Below, one piece after another: positions 18,251-27,080 of a DNA stretch of 64,000 nt. The translations under genes were made by a program, and so were the position numbers. The stretch's first letter is position 1; each line of letters starts with the position of its first letter. Where the stretch lies: contig NZ_LN876587.1 of assembly GCF_001282725.1 (NCBI RefSeq), positions 987,695 through 1,051,694 of the forward strand, in the 5' to 3' direction. This DNA comes from Inediibacterium massiliense. Lineage in GTDB: Bacteria; Bacillota; Clostridia; Peptostreptococcales; Thermotaleaceae. Below the pieces are notes generated by a model. The model ran no database searches. It was not told where the DNA came from and saw nothing but the letters and a program-made list of their open reading frames with translations.

Positions 18251-19294
18251 ATGGAAATACAAAAAGATAAAAATTTTAAAAATAGGCAGTTTGTAAGTAA
18301 CGGATTAAAAAAAGAAATATTAGAATCACTTCCTATTCAATTAAGAGAAATATTTATTAGACTTCCTTCTAACTATATAAAAGATATGGAAGAAATCAGA
18401 CTCAGAAATGGAAAGCCTCTAATGTTTTTTGCAAAAAACCAAGATTTTTTCATTAGTAAAGACGGAAAAATTATAAAAGATCCTTCCCAGAGTTATATGA
18501 TTACAAAAGAAGATATCCATAAAGCATACGAACTCATTACAGATTATTCTGTTTACGCATTAGAAGAAGAAATAAAAAATGGATTTGTCACCCTAAAAGG
18601 TGGACATAGAGTTGGGATTTGTGGCACCTCTGTCCTTAACAATAATCAAATTAAAACAATAAAGGATATTTCTGGTCTTAATATTAGAATTTCAAAACAA
18701 AAAATAGGGATATCTGATCATATTATGAGTTATCTTCTAGATCAAGAAACTTTTTATAATACGTTGATTGTATCTCCTCCTCAGTGTGGAAAAACGACTT
18801 TACTTAGAGATATTATAAGAAATTTAAGCAATGGCATACCTTCGTTAAATTTTAGAGGATTTAAAATAGGTGTTGTAGATGAGAGATCTGAAATTTGTGG
18901 AGTATATCAAGGAACAGCTCAAAATGATATAGGGATAAGGACAGATATACTCAATGCTTGTCCTAAGGCTCAGGGCATGATGATGCTCATTCGTTCCATG
19001 TCTCCTCAAGTCATTGCTACAGATGAGATCGGAAAAAAAGAAGATATTGAGGCACTAGAAGAAGCACTTCATGCAGGGATTAAACTTATTACAACTGTTC
19101 ATGGAAAAAGTATTGAAGAAATAGAAAAAAGAGAAAATCTAAATCATTTACTTTCTCAAGGAACGTTTGAAAGAATTATTATTCTTTCTAATCATCCTAA
19201 AGTTGGAACCATAAAAATGATTATAGATGGAAAAACAAAAAAAACAATCACTACCTATCCTCTAAAAGAGAGGAGGAATGTATTTGATCGTTAA
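18251..19294 (+). CDS. spoIIIAA: stage III sporulation protein AA, secretion ATPase
   Basis: 347 aa. Walker A is VSPPQCGKTTLLRDI near residue 178; a Walker B-like ATDEIGKKED and GTTVHGKSI-type motif follow. It resembles type II/IV secretion ATPases and is thought to power the SpoIIIA-SpoIIQ channel between mother cell and forespore. First gene of the eight-gene spoIIIA operon, expected to be transcribed by mother-cell sigma-E. I could not confidently place the sigma-E promoter in the 108 nt upstream. Confidence 0.96.
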   Translation: MEIQKDKNFKNRQFVSNGLKKEILESLPIQLREIFIRLPSNYIKDMEEIRLRNGKPLMFFAKNQDFFISKDGKIIKDPSQSYMITKEDIHKAYELITDYSVYALEEEIKNGFVTLKGGHRVGICGTSVLNNNQIKTIKDISGLNIRISKQKIGISDHIMSYLLDQETFYNTLIVSPPQCGKTTLLRDIIRNLSNGIPSLNFRGFKIGVVDERSEICGVYQGTAQNDIGIRTDILNACPKAQGMMMLIRSMSPQVIATDEIGKKEDIEALEEALHAGIKLITTVHGKSIEEIEKRENLNHLLSQGTFERIIILSNHPKVGTIKMIIDGKTKKTITTYPLKERRNVFDR

Positions 19295-19805
19295 AATTTT
19301 ATGTTCTATATTTATTATTTTATCTTCTTCAACCATAGGATATTTATATTCACTTCGATACTTTCAAAGATTGCAGCAATTAAAAGATTTATATATATCC
19401 TTTCAGCTTCTTGAAACAGAAATCACTTATGTAGCTACGCCTCTTGCTACAGCTATGCAAAAAATAGGAAATCAAAGTAATCAACCTATTCATCAAATAT
19501 TTAAAAATGTTCATAAAATTCTTTCTCAAAGAATGGGATATAGTGTAGAAGAAGCTTGGTATCAAGCTATCGAAAATCATTTTAATCACACAGCTTTAAC
19601 AGAAGAAGATAGAGAAATATTAATAGATTTTGGAAAAAATTTAGGATGTACAGATCAAGAAAATCAAACAAAAAATTTTAAATGGATCTATTTGCAATTG
19701 CAAAAACATCAACAAAATGCAGATGAATTAAAAAACAAAAATGGCAAGTTATGTAAGAATATGGGTGTTCTAGCTGGTTTGGCTATTGTTATTATATTGA
19801 TATAA
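19284..19805 (+). CDS. spoIIIAB: stage III sporulation protein AB
   Basis: About 173 aa with an N-terminal transmembrane segment and a GspF-like cytosolic helical domain, ending in a hydrophobic C-terminal helix (LAIVIILI). I choose TTG 19284 because AGGAGG (19271-19276) is 7 nt from it but only 1 nt from the in-frame ATG 19278. The gene overlaps spoIIIAA by about 11 nt. SpoIIIAB is the platform-like membrane partner of the SpoIIIAA ATPase. Confidence 0.92.
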   Translation: MIVKILCSIFIILSSSTIGYLYSLRYFQRLQQLKDLYISFQLLETEITYVATPLATAMQKIGNQSNQPIHQIFKNVHKILSQRMGYSVEEAWYQAIENHFNHTALTEEDREILIDFGKNLGCTDQENQTKNFKWIYLQLQKHQQNADELKNKNGKLCKNMGVLAGLAIVIILI

Positions 19806-19817
19806 GGAGGTCTTTTG

Positions 19818-20021
19818 ATGAATATAAATGTAGATTTAATTTTTAAAATCGCAGCAATAGGGATATTAGTATCTGTATTAAATTTAGTTCTCAAGCATTC
19901 TGGAAGAGAAGAACAAGCTATGATGACTACTCTTGTAGGCATTGTAGTAGTCCTTTTTATGGTTATTCAACTCATTAGTAATCTATTTTCTACTGTAAAG
20001 ACAATGTTTCAACTATATTAA
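19818..20021 (+). CDS. spoIIIAC: stage III sporulation protein AC
   Basis: 67 aa, two transmembrane helices, matching the very small and conserved SpoIIIAC; the segment LVLKHSGREEQAMMTTLVGIVV is characteristic in spacing. ATG 19818 is 7 nt from AGGAGG; the in-frame TTG just before it is less well placed. Membrane component of the feeding-tube channel. Confidence 0.92.
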   Translation: MNINVDLIFKIAAIGILVSVLNLVLKHSGREEQAMMTTLVGIVVVLFMVIQLISNLFSTVKTMFQLY

Positions 20022-20037
20022 TAAAGGTGTGGTTTAG

Positions 20038-20424
20038 ATGGAGATATTTAAAATAGTAGCTTTGGGAATTATAGCAACAGTCTTAACCATTGTACTTAAA
20101 AATCAAAAACCAGAAATATCAATACAAATTAGCATAGCAACAGGAATCATCATCTTTATCTTCATAGCTACAAAATTAGCATCTGTATTAGAAGTGTTAA
20201 ATATGTTTGCTAAAAAAATTAATATGGATGTAGTATATATTACAACAATTTTAAAAATAGTAGGTATTGCATATGTAGCAGAATTTGGTGCTCAAGTTTG
20301 TAAAGATGCAGGAGAAACAACAATTGCTTCTAAAATTGAATTGGCTGGCAAAATTCTTATTATGGTACTATCTATTCCTATTTTACTTGCACTTTTTGAT
20401 TTGATTGTACAACTAATGCCATAG
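20038..20424 (+). CDS. spoIIIAD: stage III sporulation protein AD
   Basis: 128 aa with three or four hydrophobic segments, homologous in layout to SpoIIIAC plus an extra C-terminal pair. The stretch VGIAYVAEFGAQVCKDAGE is the family hallmark. ATG follows AAAGGTG. Membrane component of the sporulation channel, between AC and AE. Confidence 0.93.
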   Translation: MEIFKIVALGIIATVLTIVLKNQKPEISIQISIATGIIIFIFIATKLASVLEVLNMFAKKINMDVVYITTILKIVGIAYVAEFGAQVCKDAGETTIASKIELAGKILIMVLSIPILLALFDLIVQLMP

Positions 20425-20436
20425 GATGTGAATAAA

Positions 20437-21609
20437 ATGAAAAAATTATTAATCACATTAGTTCTACTCTCTTTTTTGTATCCTCATTGTATTTATGCAC
20501 AAAATGAAGAACCCATTAAGGATCAATTGATCTTAGAACAATTGGAAAACACAGACTTAGAGGGATTAGAAGAATCTGTGAAGAGTTTGAATCATGATCT
20601 AGAAGATTATTTTCCCACAATAGATATAAAAAAATTATTACTTTCTTTTGTAAAAGGAGAAGAAACTTTTGAACTAAAAAAAATATTACAAGGTTTATTT
20701 AAATACATTTTTAAAGAAATTGTAGCAAATTCTTCATTACTGGCAAAACTTATTGTTCTATCTATTCTTTGTGCTTTTTTAAATAATTTATCTACTGCTT
20801 TTGAAAGTGAAGCAGTAGGGAAAATGGCTTATATGGCCTGCTATTTAATGGTTATTTCTATTGCTGTAAAAAGTTTTTCTATTGCTACAAGCATAGGAAT
20901 ACAAGCTATTGATGATATGGTCTCTTTTATGCAAGCATTGCTTCCTGTATTATTAACATTTTTAATATCTATGGGAGCAATTACTTCAACGGCTCTTTTT
21001 CAGCCAGTTGTTGTAGCTTCTGTAAGTATTATCAGTACTCTTATAAAAGATTTAATCATGCCCATTATATTTTTTTCAGTGATACTATCTATAGTAAATC
21101 ATCTTTCCTCTAAATTACAAGTGTCTAGACTTGCATCTTTTCTTAAGCAAGTTTGCATTGTACTTATAGGATTTATGCTTACAATATTTACAGGAATTAT
21201 TACCATTCAAGGTCTTACAGCTTCTACTACGGATGGAGTCACTATTCGAACAGCTAAATTTGCAGCGGATCAATTTATTCCCGTAGTAGGAGGATTCATA
21301 TCAGATGCTTTTGATACCATTGTTGGCTATTCTTTGCTTCTTAAAAATGCCACAGGGGCTTTAGGATTAATTGTCTTAGCTTTTATTGTAATGATGCCTC
21401 TTTTGAAAATACTATCTTTAATTTTTATCTATAAGGTCACAACAGCAGTCATAGAACCTATAGCTGAAAATCCATTAATAGAATGTCTTAATGATATGAG
21501 CAATGCAATGATTTTAATATTAGGAAGTGTAATCTGTGTAGCCATTATGTTTTTTTTAGCAGTAACTATGATTGTAGGAGCTGGTAATATTACCATGATG
21601 ATGAGGTAG
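20437..21609 (+). CDS. spoIIIAE: stage III sporulation protein AE
   Basis: About 390 aa. A signal sequence (to about residue 22, cleavage near YAQ) is followed by an extracytoplasmic region and about seven transmembrane helices. ATG 20437 is preferred over GTG 20428, which lies directly on the AGGATG ribosome site. SpoIIIAE is the largest membrane protein of the channel. Confidence 0.94.
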   Translation: MKKLLITLVLLSFLYPHCIYAQNEEPIKDQLILEQLENTDLEGLEESVKSLNHDLEDYFPTIDIKKLLLSFVKGEETFELKKILQGLFKYIFKEIVANSSLLAKLIVLSILCAFLNNLSTAFESEAVGKMAYMACYLMVISIAVKSFSIATSIGIQAIDDMVSFMQALLPVLLTFLISMGAITSTALFQPVVVASVSIISTLIKDLIMPIIFFSVILSIVNHLSSKLQVSRLASFLKQVCIVLIGFMLTIFTGIITIQGLTASTTDGVTIRTAKFAADQFIPVVGGFISDAFDTIVGYSLLLKNATGALGLIVLAFIVMMPLLKILSLIFIYKVTTAVIEPIAENPLIECLNDMSNAMILILGSVICVAIMFFLAVTMIVGAGNITMMMR

Positions 21610-21612
21610 GTG

Positions 21613-22236
21613 ATGAACATGATGGACTTTTTACGATCTTGGATTCTGAATATTGTATCTGTTGTAATTTTCATTACTTTTCTAGAAATGTTATTGCCCA
21701 ATAGTAATATGAAAAAATATATCAAAATGGTTATCGGACTTTTGGTCATGATTGTGATTTTAAGCCCACTGCTACAAATCGTACATGGAAATTTTAATAT
21801 AGAAGAAGAAGTTTTGAAAACATCTTTAGAAATAGATAAAAAAAATCTTTCTTTAAACTCTCATAATCTAGAAAATATTCAAGATCAACAAGTAATGAAT
21901 TTATATACACAAAAAATAGAGTCAAATGTCAAAGAAAAAATTGAACAAGATACACAGTATATAGTGTTAAAAGTCAATGCTGAAATAGAAACATCTAAAG
22001 ATCATAATCACTTTGGAACTATAAAAAAAATGGAGATTGTTTTAAAAAATCCTACTGATCATTCTACAACAAAAAATATTCAAACCATTTCTATTTTACC
22101 AATAGGAAAGCAACCCGATGCAACTTATGAATCTCTCGATGCTATTCCTGTTATCAAAAAAATAAAAGAAAGTGTTTCAAATATATACCAAATGGATAAA
22201 GATCAAATTTCTATTTCTATGTATGATGAAAAATGA
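21613..22236 (+). CDS. spoIIIAF: stage III sporulation protein AF
   Basis: About 207 aa with two N-terminal transmembrane helices (about 8-28 and 35-57) and a soluble C-terminal domain of the ring-building type seen in SpoIIIAF-AH. Start uncertain among ATG 21613, 21619 and 21622, since the ribosome site (AGGTAGGTG) abuts them; the start region overlaps nothing but follows the spoIIIAE stop by 3 nt. Confidence 0.9.
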   Translation: MNMMDFLRSWILNIVSVVIFITFLEMLLPNSNMKKYIKMVIGLLVMIVILSPLLQIVHGNFNIEEEVLKTSLEIDKKNLSLNSHNLENIQDQQVMNLYTQKIESNVKEKIEQDTQYIVLKVNAEIETSKDHNHFGTIKKMEIVLKNPTDHSTTKNIQTISILPIGKQPDATYESLDAIPVIKKIKESVSNIYQMDKDQISISMYDEK

Positions 22237-22254
22237 TATAAGGAGTGATCCATT

Positions 22255-22833
22255 ATGAAAATATTCGGTCCTATAAAAGAGTATCTTACAAACCATAACC
22301 ACAAAAAAATCGTATACAATTTACTCATTGTTATTATTGTATGCATCATAGGATTAATTACATGGGACACACTTTTCCCTACAAAAAGCAACAAAAATCA
22401 AGATATTTCTATTGAGAATGTAAAAGAAGAAGCTGCTTCGCAAAATAATTACCAAGATACTGCCCAAGTTCAACTCAAAAAAATACTCAGTCAAATCAAA
22501 GGAGTAGGGGAAGTTGAGGTTATGGTTACCTTTGAATCAAGTACAGAAGTTGTTCCAGCTTCAAATATAACCAAATCTACACAAATTACAGAAGAAAAAG
22601 ATGCGCAAGGTGGGACAAGAACTACTACTCAAGATGATGCCAGTCAAAATATGGTGATGAGTGGACAAAATGACAAGTTAATGATCATCAAAGAAATAAA
22701 GCCACAAATACGAGGGGTAGTAGTAGTGGCAGAAGGAGCAGGAGATATAATGGTTAAAACAGCATTAATTGAAGCTGTACAAACTGTTTTCCAAGTTCCC
22801 TCAAATAAAGTAATGGTGTATGAAAAAAAATAG
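22255..22833 (+). CDS. spoIIIAG: stage III sporulation protein AG
   Basis: 192 aa: transmembrane helix at about residues 23-42, then an extracytoplasmic ring-building-motif domain with GVGEVEVMVTFES and IRGVVVVAEGAGD, typical of SpoIIIAG, which forms a large ring in the intermembrane space between mother cell and forespore. ATG after AAGGAGTGATC. Confidence 0.95.
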   Translation: MKIFGPIKEYLTNHNHKKIVYNLLIVIIVCIIGLITWDTLFPTKSNKNQDISIENVKEEAASQNNYQDTAQVQLKKILSQIKGVGEVEVMVTFESSTEVVPASNITKSTQITEEKDAQGGTRTTTQDDASQNMVMSGQNDKLMIIKEIKPQIRGVVVVAEGAGDIMVKTALIEAVQTVFQVPSNKVMVYEKK

Positions 22834-22850
22834 TTTAGGAGGTATGAAAA

Positions 22851-23510
22851 ATGTTTAAAATACGAGGAAGGAACGTTTTAGTTTTATCATTAGCATTTAC
22901 ACTTTGTTTAATTGGTTATTTAAATTATGCAATCAATAAATATACCGCATTAGAAACATCTACAGATTTTCAAAAATATGAAGAAGAACAACTTAAACAA
23001 AATTCAAAAAAAGAAAATAATCCAGTAGAATCTACTGATCCAAGCGAAACTGCAAAAGCAGAAAAAAATGTGGTAGATAGCAGCAATCAGGAAATAAATG
23101 ATATTATTCAAAAAACGAGTAAAAATATTAAAGAAAGTATCCATAGTCAAAAGGTAAGTAAGACAAATTATTTTATAGAATCTAGATTAAATATGAACTT
23201 AGAAAGAGAAAAAATGGTATCCTTATTAAATGAAATTATTAATAACGATAAAACAGATGAAGAAAACAGAAAAGCAGCTACAAATGAAAAAATGAAATTG
23301 ATTGACATTATGAATAAAGAAAAAGTAATTGAAAACTTGATTCAGTCAAAAGGTTTTGAAGATGCGTTGGTATTTATTACAGAAAACTCTGTAAATGTAA
23401 TTGTAGGAATAGAGCAATTGGCAGATTCTGATGTAGCAAAAATATTAGATATTGTGATGAGAGAGACAAAATATTCTCCAGAACATATAAAAATATTAAA
23501 TAAATTTTAG
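22851..23510 (+). CDS. spoIIIAH: stage III sporulation protein AH
   Basis: 219 aa with one N-terminal transmembrane helix (about 9-27), a Ser/Glu-rich linker and a C-terminal ring domain (EKVIENLIQSKGFEDALVFI...VNVIVG). SpoIIIAH crosses the septum to pair with forespore SpoIIQ. Last gene of the operon; a separate vegetative promoter follows within 10 nt. Confidence 0.95.
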   Translation: MFKIRGRNVLVLSLAFTLCLIGYLNYAINKYTALETSTDFQKYEEEQLKQNSKKENNPVESTDPSETAKAEKNVVDSSNQEINDIIQKTSKNIKESIHSQKVSKTNYFIESRLNMNLEREKMVSLLNEIINNDKTDEENRKAATNEKMKLIDIMNKEKVIENLIQSKGFEDALVFITENSVNVIVGIEQLADSDVAKILDIVMRETKYSPEHIKILNKF

Positions 23511-23516
23511 TTAGGT

Positions 23517-23545
23517 TTGTAAATCACAAAAGGTTTTGGTATAAT
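23517..23545 (+). promoter_or_regulatory. sigma-A promoter of the Asp23 gene
   Basis: TTGTAA (23517-23522), 17-nt spacer, TATAAT (23540-23545) with TGG directly upstream of the -10 (extended -10). It starts a vegetative transcript straight after the sporulation operon. Confidence 0.82.
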
Positions 23546-23591
23546 GTTTGTAAGGTAAAAGCTATTTACATAAGAGCAGGGGGTATCGTCA

Positions 23592-23984
23592 GTGAGCAAT
23601 AATAATGTAGATGCAGTTGAAAATGGACAAATCAAGATTGCAGATGAAGTGGTTGGAGTAATTGCAGGATTAGCAGCTACTGAAATTGATGGTGTAGCTG
23701 GCATGAGTGGTGGCATTGGTGGTGGCATTGCAGAAATGTTAGGTCGTAAAAACCTAGCAAAAGGAGTAAAAGTTGAAGTTGGAGAAAAGGAAACTGCAAT
23801 AGACCTATACATTATTGTAGAATACGGTGTAAAAATTCCTGATGTTGCTTGGAAAATACAAGAAAATGTAAAAAAAGCAATTGAAACTATGACAGGTCTT
23901 AAAGTTGTAGAAGTCAATATACATGTACAAGGTGTAAATATTGATAAAGATGAAAAAGAAGAAAATGCTTTAAGAGTAAAATAA
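23592..23984 (+). CDS. Asp23/Gls24 family envelope stress protein (YqhY)
   Basis: 130 aa with the family pattern GQIKIADEVVGVIAGLAATEIDGVAGMSGG and a C-terminal VVEVNIHVQGVN. GTG start after GCAGGGGG. In Firmicutes this protein is linked to control of fatty-acid synthesis and membrane-associated stress response. It is followed by an AmaP-type anchor gene, which supports a membrane-linked role, but a strong hairpin separates the two. Confidence 0.93.
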   Translation: MSNNNVDAVENGQIKIADEVVGVIAGLAATEIDGVAGMSGGIGGGIAEMLGRKNLAKGVKVEVGEKETAIDLYIIVEYGVKIPDVAWKIQENVKKAIETMTGLKVVEVNIHVQGVNIDKDEKEENALRVK

Positions 23985-23987
23985 GAA

Positions 23988-24034
23988 TTTAAACTAACCC
24001 TCTGAAATTTCAGAGGGTTAGTTTAAATATTTTT
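23988..24034 (+). terminator. long perfect hairpin terminator
   Basis: A 40-nt perfect palindrome (23988-24027, arms beginning TTTAAACTAACCCTCTGAAA) followed by TATTTTT. It lies 3 nt after the Asp23 stop and 17 nt before the AmaP ribosome site, so amaP expression may depend on read-through or another promoter. Confidence 0.9.
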
Positions 24035-24051
24035 GAGAAAGGAGACTGAAG

Positions 24052-24588
24052 ATGAAGTTTATAGACAGATTTTTTTTAGGTATATATACTTTATGCATTG
24101 CTGTGATATCTTTAGTACTTATAGTAATTCCTTTTAATGCGTTTACTTATAATTGGGCCATCTATTTTTTTGAAAAATATCAAATGAATTTGGAAAATAG
24201 TATCATTCCTATGATCTTTTTTATCATGAGTATAAGATTTCTTCTTTCAGGAACGAAAAACTCTAAATCAGAAATAAAATCCATCATTAGACATTCAAAT
24301 TATGGGGAAATACAAATTTCAATAGAAGCTATTCAAAATATGGCCGAAAAAGCTTCTAAATGTATTCATGGATTAAAAGACTTAAAAGCAACAGCAAAAT
24401 ATAAGGATGATCACCTTTTCATAGAAATAAAAGCTTTTGCCCTTAGTGATACAAATATTCCTGAAACTTCTATTTCTATTCAACAAAAGGTAAAAGAACA
24501 TATTGAAGCCACTACAGGAATTAAAGTCACAGACGTAAAAATCATGATTCATGATATTGCACTACAAAGCAAAAAAAGAGTAGAATAA
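24052..24588 (+). CDS. amaP: alkaline shock response membrane anchor protein AmaP
   Basis: 178 aa with two transmembrane helices (about 9-32 and 45-66) and a C-terminal Asp23-like alpha/beta domain ending in TGIKVTDVKIMIHDI. AmaP tethers Asp23-family proteins to the membrane. It is followed by a DUF2273 small membrane protein, its standard partner. Confidence 0.88.
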   Translation: MKFIDRFFLGIYTLCIAVISLVLIVIPFNAFTYNWAIYFFEKYQMNLENSIIPMIFFIMSIRFLLSGTKNSKSEIKSIIRHSNYGEIQISIEAIQNMAEKASKCIHGLKDLKATAKYKDDHLFIEIKAFALSDTNIPETSISIQQKVKEHIEATTGIKVTDVKIMIHDIALQSKKRVE

Positions 24589-24607
24589 ATACAAGTGGGG
24601 TATGATC

Positions 24608-24838
24608 ATGGATAAAGAAAAAATAATTTGTATATTTCATAAACATTTTTGGAAAATTATAGGTATATGTATAGGCTTACTATCTAGTATATTAATTTTA
24701 ACTATAGGAATAATCAAAACAATTTTTATAAGCATATTCATCTATATAGGGTATTTTATTGGAAGTAAACTAGATAACAAAGAAAATTTGATAGAAATAT
24801 TAGATAAAATACTTCCTCTAGGAAAGTATAAACAATAA
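24608..24838 (+). CDS. DUF2273 small membrane protein
   Basis: About 76 aa with two closely spaced transmembrane helices (around IIGICIGLLSSILILTIG and FISIFIYIGYFIGSKL) and a short charged tail. This is the DUF2273 family that accompanies Asp23/AmaP. I choose ATG 24608 because GGGG sits 7 nt before it and touches the upstream ATG 24602. Confidence 0.85.
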   Translation: MDKEKIICIFHKHFWKIIGICIGLLSSILILTIGIIKTIFISIFIYIGYFIGSKLDNKENLIEILDKILPLGKYKQ

Positions 24839-24870
24839 ATATAGATGATGATAATATTAGGAGGAAATTT

Positions 24871-25266
24871 ATGAATAGAAAACTAGCACGTGAAATGGTA
24901 ATGAAATTATGCTTTCAAATGGACATCCAAAATGATTTTTCTGAAGAAATGATTGAGAAATTTCTAAAAGACTTACCTGAAAACGATCAAGAAAATTATA
25001 TAAAAAAAGTAGCTACAAGTTTTATTTCAAATAAAGAAAAAATTGATCAGTTAATTGAAAAACATTCAAAGGGTTGGAAAATAAATAGACTTGCCAAAGT
25101 AGATCTTACCATTCTTAGAATAGCCATTACAGAAATTTATTATATAGAGGATGTTCCAGAAGTTGTTTCAATTAATGAAGCTGTTGAGCTTTCTAAAAAA
25201 TTTAGCACAGATGAATCAAGTAAATTTATAAATGGTGTCCTAGGAAGTATATTAGAGGATAAATAA
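24871..25266 (+). CDS. nusB: transcription antitermination factor NusB
   Basis: 131 aa, all-helical, with the NusB signature RLAKVDLTILRIAITEIYY and PEVVSINEAVELSKKFS, ending KFINGVLGSIL. Binds boxA RNA with S10 in rRNA antitermination. AGGAGG precedes the ATG. Starts the nusB-folD-xseAB-ispA core run. Confidence 0.97.
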   Translation: MNRKLAREMVMKLCFQMDIQNDFSEEMIEKFLKDLPENDQENYIKKVATSFISNKEKIDQLIEKHSKGWKINRLAKVDLTILRIAITEIYYIEDVPEVVSINEAVELSKKFSTDESSKFINGVLGSILEDK

Positions 25267-25268
25267 AA

Positions 25269-26228
25269 ATGAAAAATCTTGTATTAGGAATAGATACAAG
25301 CAATTATACAACTTCTATAGCTATTGTAGATAAAAATAATCATTTATTATTTGAAGATAGAAAGCTACTAGATGTACAAACAGGAAAGAGGGGATTAAGA
25401 CAATCTGATGCCCTCTTTCAACATGTTGTCAATCTTCCTCTTCTATTTGAAAAAATATCCAAATTATCTATAGGACATCTCATTCAAACAGTTTGTGTAA
25501 GTCATAAACCTAGACCTACAGAAGATTCATATATGCCTGTTTTTAAAGCATCGCAATCTTTTGGAAAAGTAATCGCAAGTACTCTTGATTGTGAATATAA
25601 AGAATTTAGTCATCAAGAAGGACATATTGAAGCCGCAATATGGTCTATAAAAAATAATTTAAAAAATGAATTTTTGGCTATACATTTATCAGGAGGAACT
25701 TCAGAAATTCTTCATGTAAAAAACAATGACCAAGGTGGATATATCATAGATATTATAGGAGGTAGCTCTGATATTAGTGCAGGCCAATTTATAGACCGTA
25801 TCGGTGTAGCGTTAGGATTTTCTTTTCCTTGTGGAAAAGAAATGGATACATTGGCATGTAAGGGGAAAACTAATGAAATTTTAATTCCTGTATCTATAAA
25901 AAATACATATATGAGCTTTTCAGGTCCTGAAACATTTACATATAAACTTTTAGAAAAAAAATATGAAACAAGTATCATTTGTGCATCTGTTTTTAAATGT
26001 ATTGGATCAGCTTTAGCAAAAACTATAGAAAAAGCAATCCAAGAAACAAAAATAACACAAGTTTTAATTTCTGGAGGAGTAGCTTCAAGTACATATATCA
26101 CGCAATATCTTGATACATATTTTAAAGATAAAAAATATGATATTTTTTTTGGAAATGCAAAATATTGTACAGATAATGCAGTAGGCATAGCTCTTTTAGG
26201 CAATAAAATAAAAAAGGAGGAATTATAA
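25269..26228 (+). CDS. TsaD/Kae1-family paralogue (peptidase M22-like)
   Basis: 319 aa. ASKHA-fold signatures: LGIDTSNYTTSIAIVD at the start, the metal-binding HQEGH motif near residue 117, LHLSGGTSEIL and a late SGGVASS. Compared with true TsaD (about 335-340 aa) it is shorter and the middle diverges (SHKPRPTEDSYMPVFK). Clostridia commonly carry this second copy between nusB and folD, besides the genuine t6A enzyme elsewhere, so I do not name it tsaD. Its substrate is unknown. It begins 2 nt after the nusB stop and ends directly before folD. Confidence 0.85.
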   Translation: MKNLVLGIDTSNYTTSIAIVDKNNHLLFEDRKLLDVQTGKRGLRQSDALFQHVVNLPLLFEKISKLSIGHLIQTVCVSHKPRPTEDSYMPVFKASQSFGKVIASTLDCEYKEFSHQEGHIEAAIWSIKNNLKNEFLAIHLSGGTSEILHVKNNDQGGYIIDIIGGSSDISAGQFIDRIGVALGFSFPCGKEMDTLACKGKTNEILIPVSIKNTYMSFSGPETFTYKLLEKKYETSIICASVFKCIGSALAKTIEKAIQETKITQVLISGGVASSTYITQYLDTYFKDKKYDIFFGNAKYCTDNAVGIALLGNKIKKEEL

Positions 26229-27080
26229 ATGAAAGCTCAAATTATTGATGGTAAAAAAATTTCTGGGCAAATTCGTGAAAATATTATAAAAGAAGTAAAT
26301 GATTTAAAAAAATCTCATGGGATTACTCCTGGTCTTGCTGTAATCATAGTAGGTGAGGATGAAGCTTCTTGTGTATATGTTTCTATGAAGGAAAAAGCTT
26401 GTAAAAATGTAGGCTTTTATTCACAAGTACATAAACTTCCTCAAAATACTACTCAAAATGAAATTATTGACTTAGTAGAAAAATTAAATAAAGATTCTAA
26501 AATTCATGGTATTTTAGTACAGGTTCCCCTTCCAAAGGGAATAGATGAAAATATTATCAATTCGCATATTCTTCCTAGTAAAGATGTAGATGGATTTCAC
26601 GCAGTAAATTCAGGCAATCTTTTTTTAGGAAATCCTTCTTTTATTCCTTGTACGCCCAAGGGAATTATGGAACTCATCAAAAGAACAGGAGAAGATATTA
26701 CTGGAAAACATGCAGTAGTCATCGGAAGAAGCAATATTTTAGGGAAACCCGTTTCAATACTTTTATTAAGGGAAAATGCAACCGTAACGATTTGCCATTC
26801 TAAAACAAAAGATCTTAAAAGCCATGTAACTATGGCAGATATTGTAGTAGCTGCTGTTGGAAGTCCTAATCTTATTACAGGAGATATGATTAAAGAAGGT
26901 GCTATAATTATTGATGCAGGAACAAGAAAGGTAAATGGAAAATTAGTTGGAGATGTAGAATTTGATAAAGCTAAAGATAAAGCTTCTTGGATTACTCCTG
27001 TTCCAGGTGGAGTAGGCCCTATGACAATAACTATGTTACTTGAGAATACATTAAAGGCAGCAAAAGATCAATGCAAATAA
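26229..27080 (+). CDS. folD: FolD methylene-THF dehydrogenase/cyclohydrolase
   Basis: 283 aa, bifunctional enzyme of C1 metabolism interconverting 5,10-methylene-THF and 10-formyl-THF. Motifs: SCVYVSMKEKAC with the catalytic-lysine region, GILVQVPLPKGID, KDVDGFHAVN, the NADP-binding VVIGRSNILGKPV and the end PVPGGVGPMTITMLLENT. AAAGGAGG ribosome site; directly after the TsaD paralogue and overlapping xseA by 10 nt. Confidence 0.98.
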   Translation: MKAQIIDGKKISGQIRENIIKEVNDLKKSHGITPGLAVIIVGEDEASCVYVSMKEKACKNVGFYSQVHKLPQNTTQNEIIDLVEKLNKDSKIHGILVQVPLPKGIDENIINSHILPSKDVDGFHAVNSGNLFLGNPSFIPCTPKGIMELIKRTGEDITGKHAVVIGRSNILGKPVSILLLRENATVTICHSKTKDLKSHVTMADIVVAAVGSPNLITGDMIKEGAIIIDAGTRKVNGKLVGDVEFDKAKDKASWITPVPGGVGPMTITMLLENTLKAAKDQCK

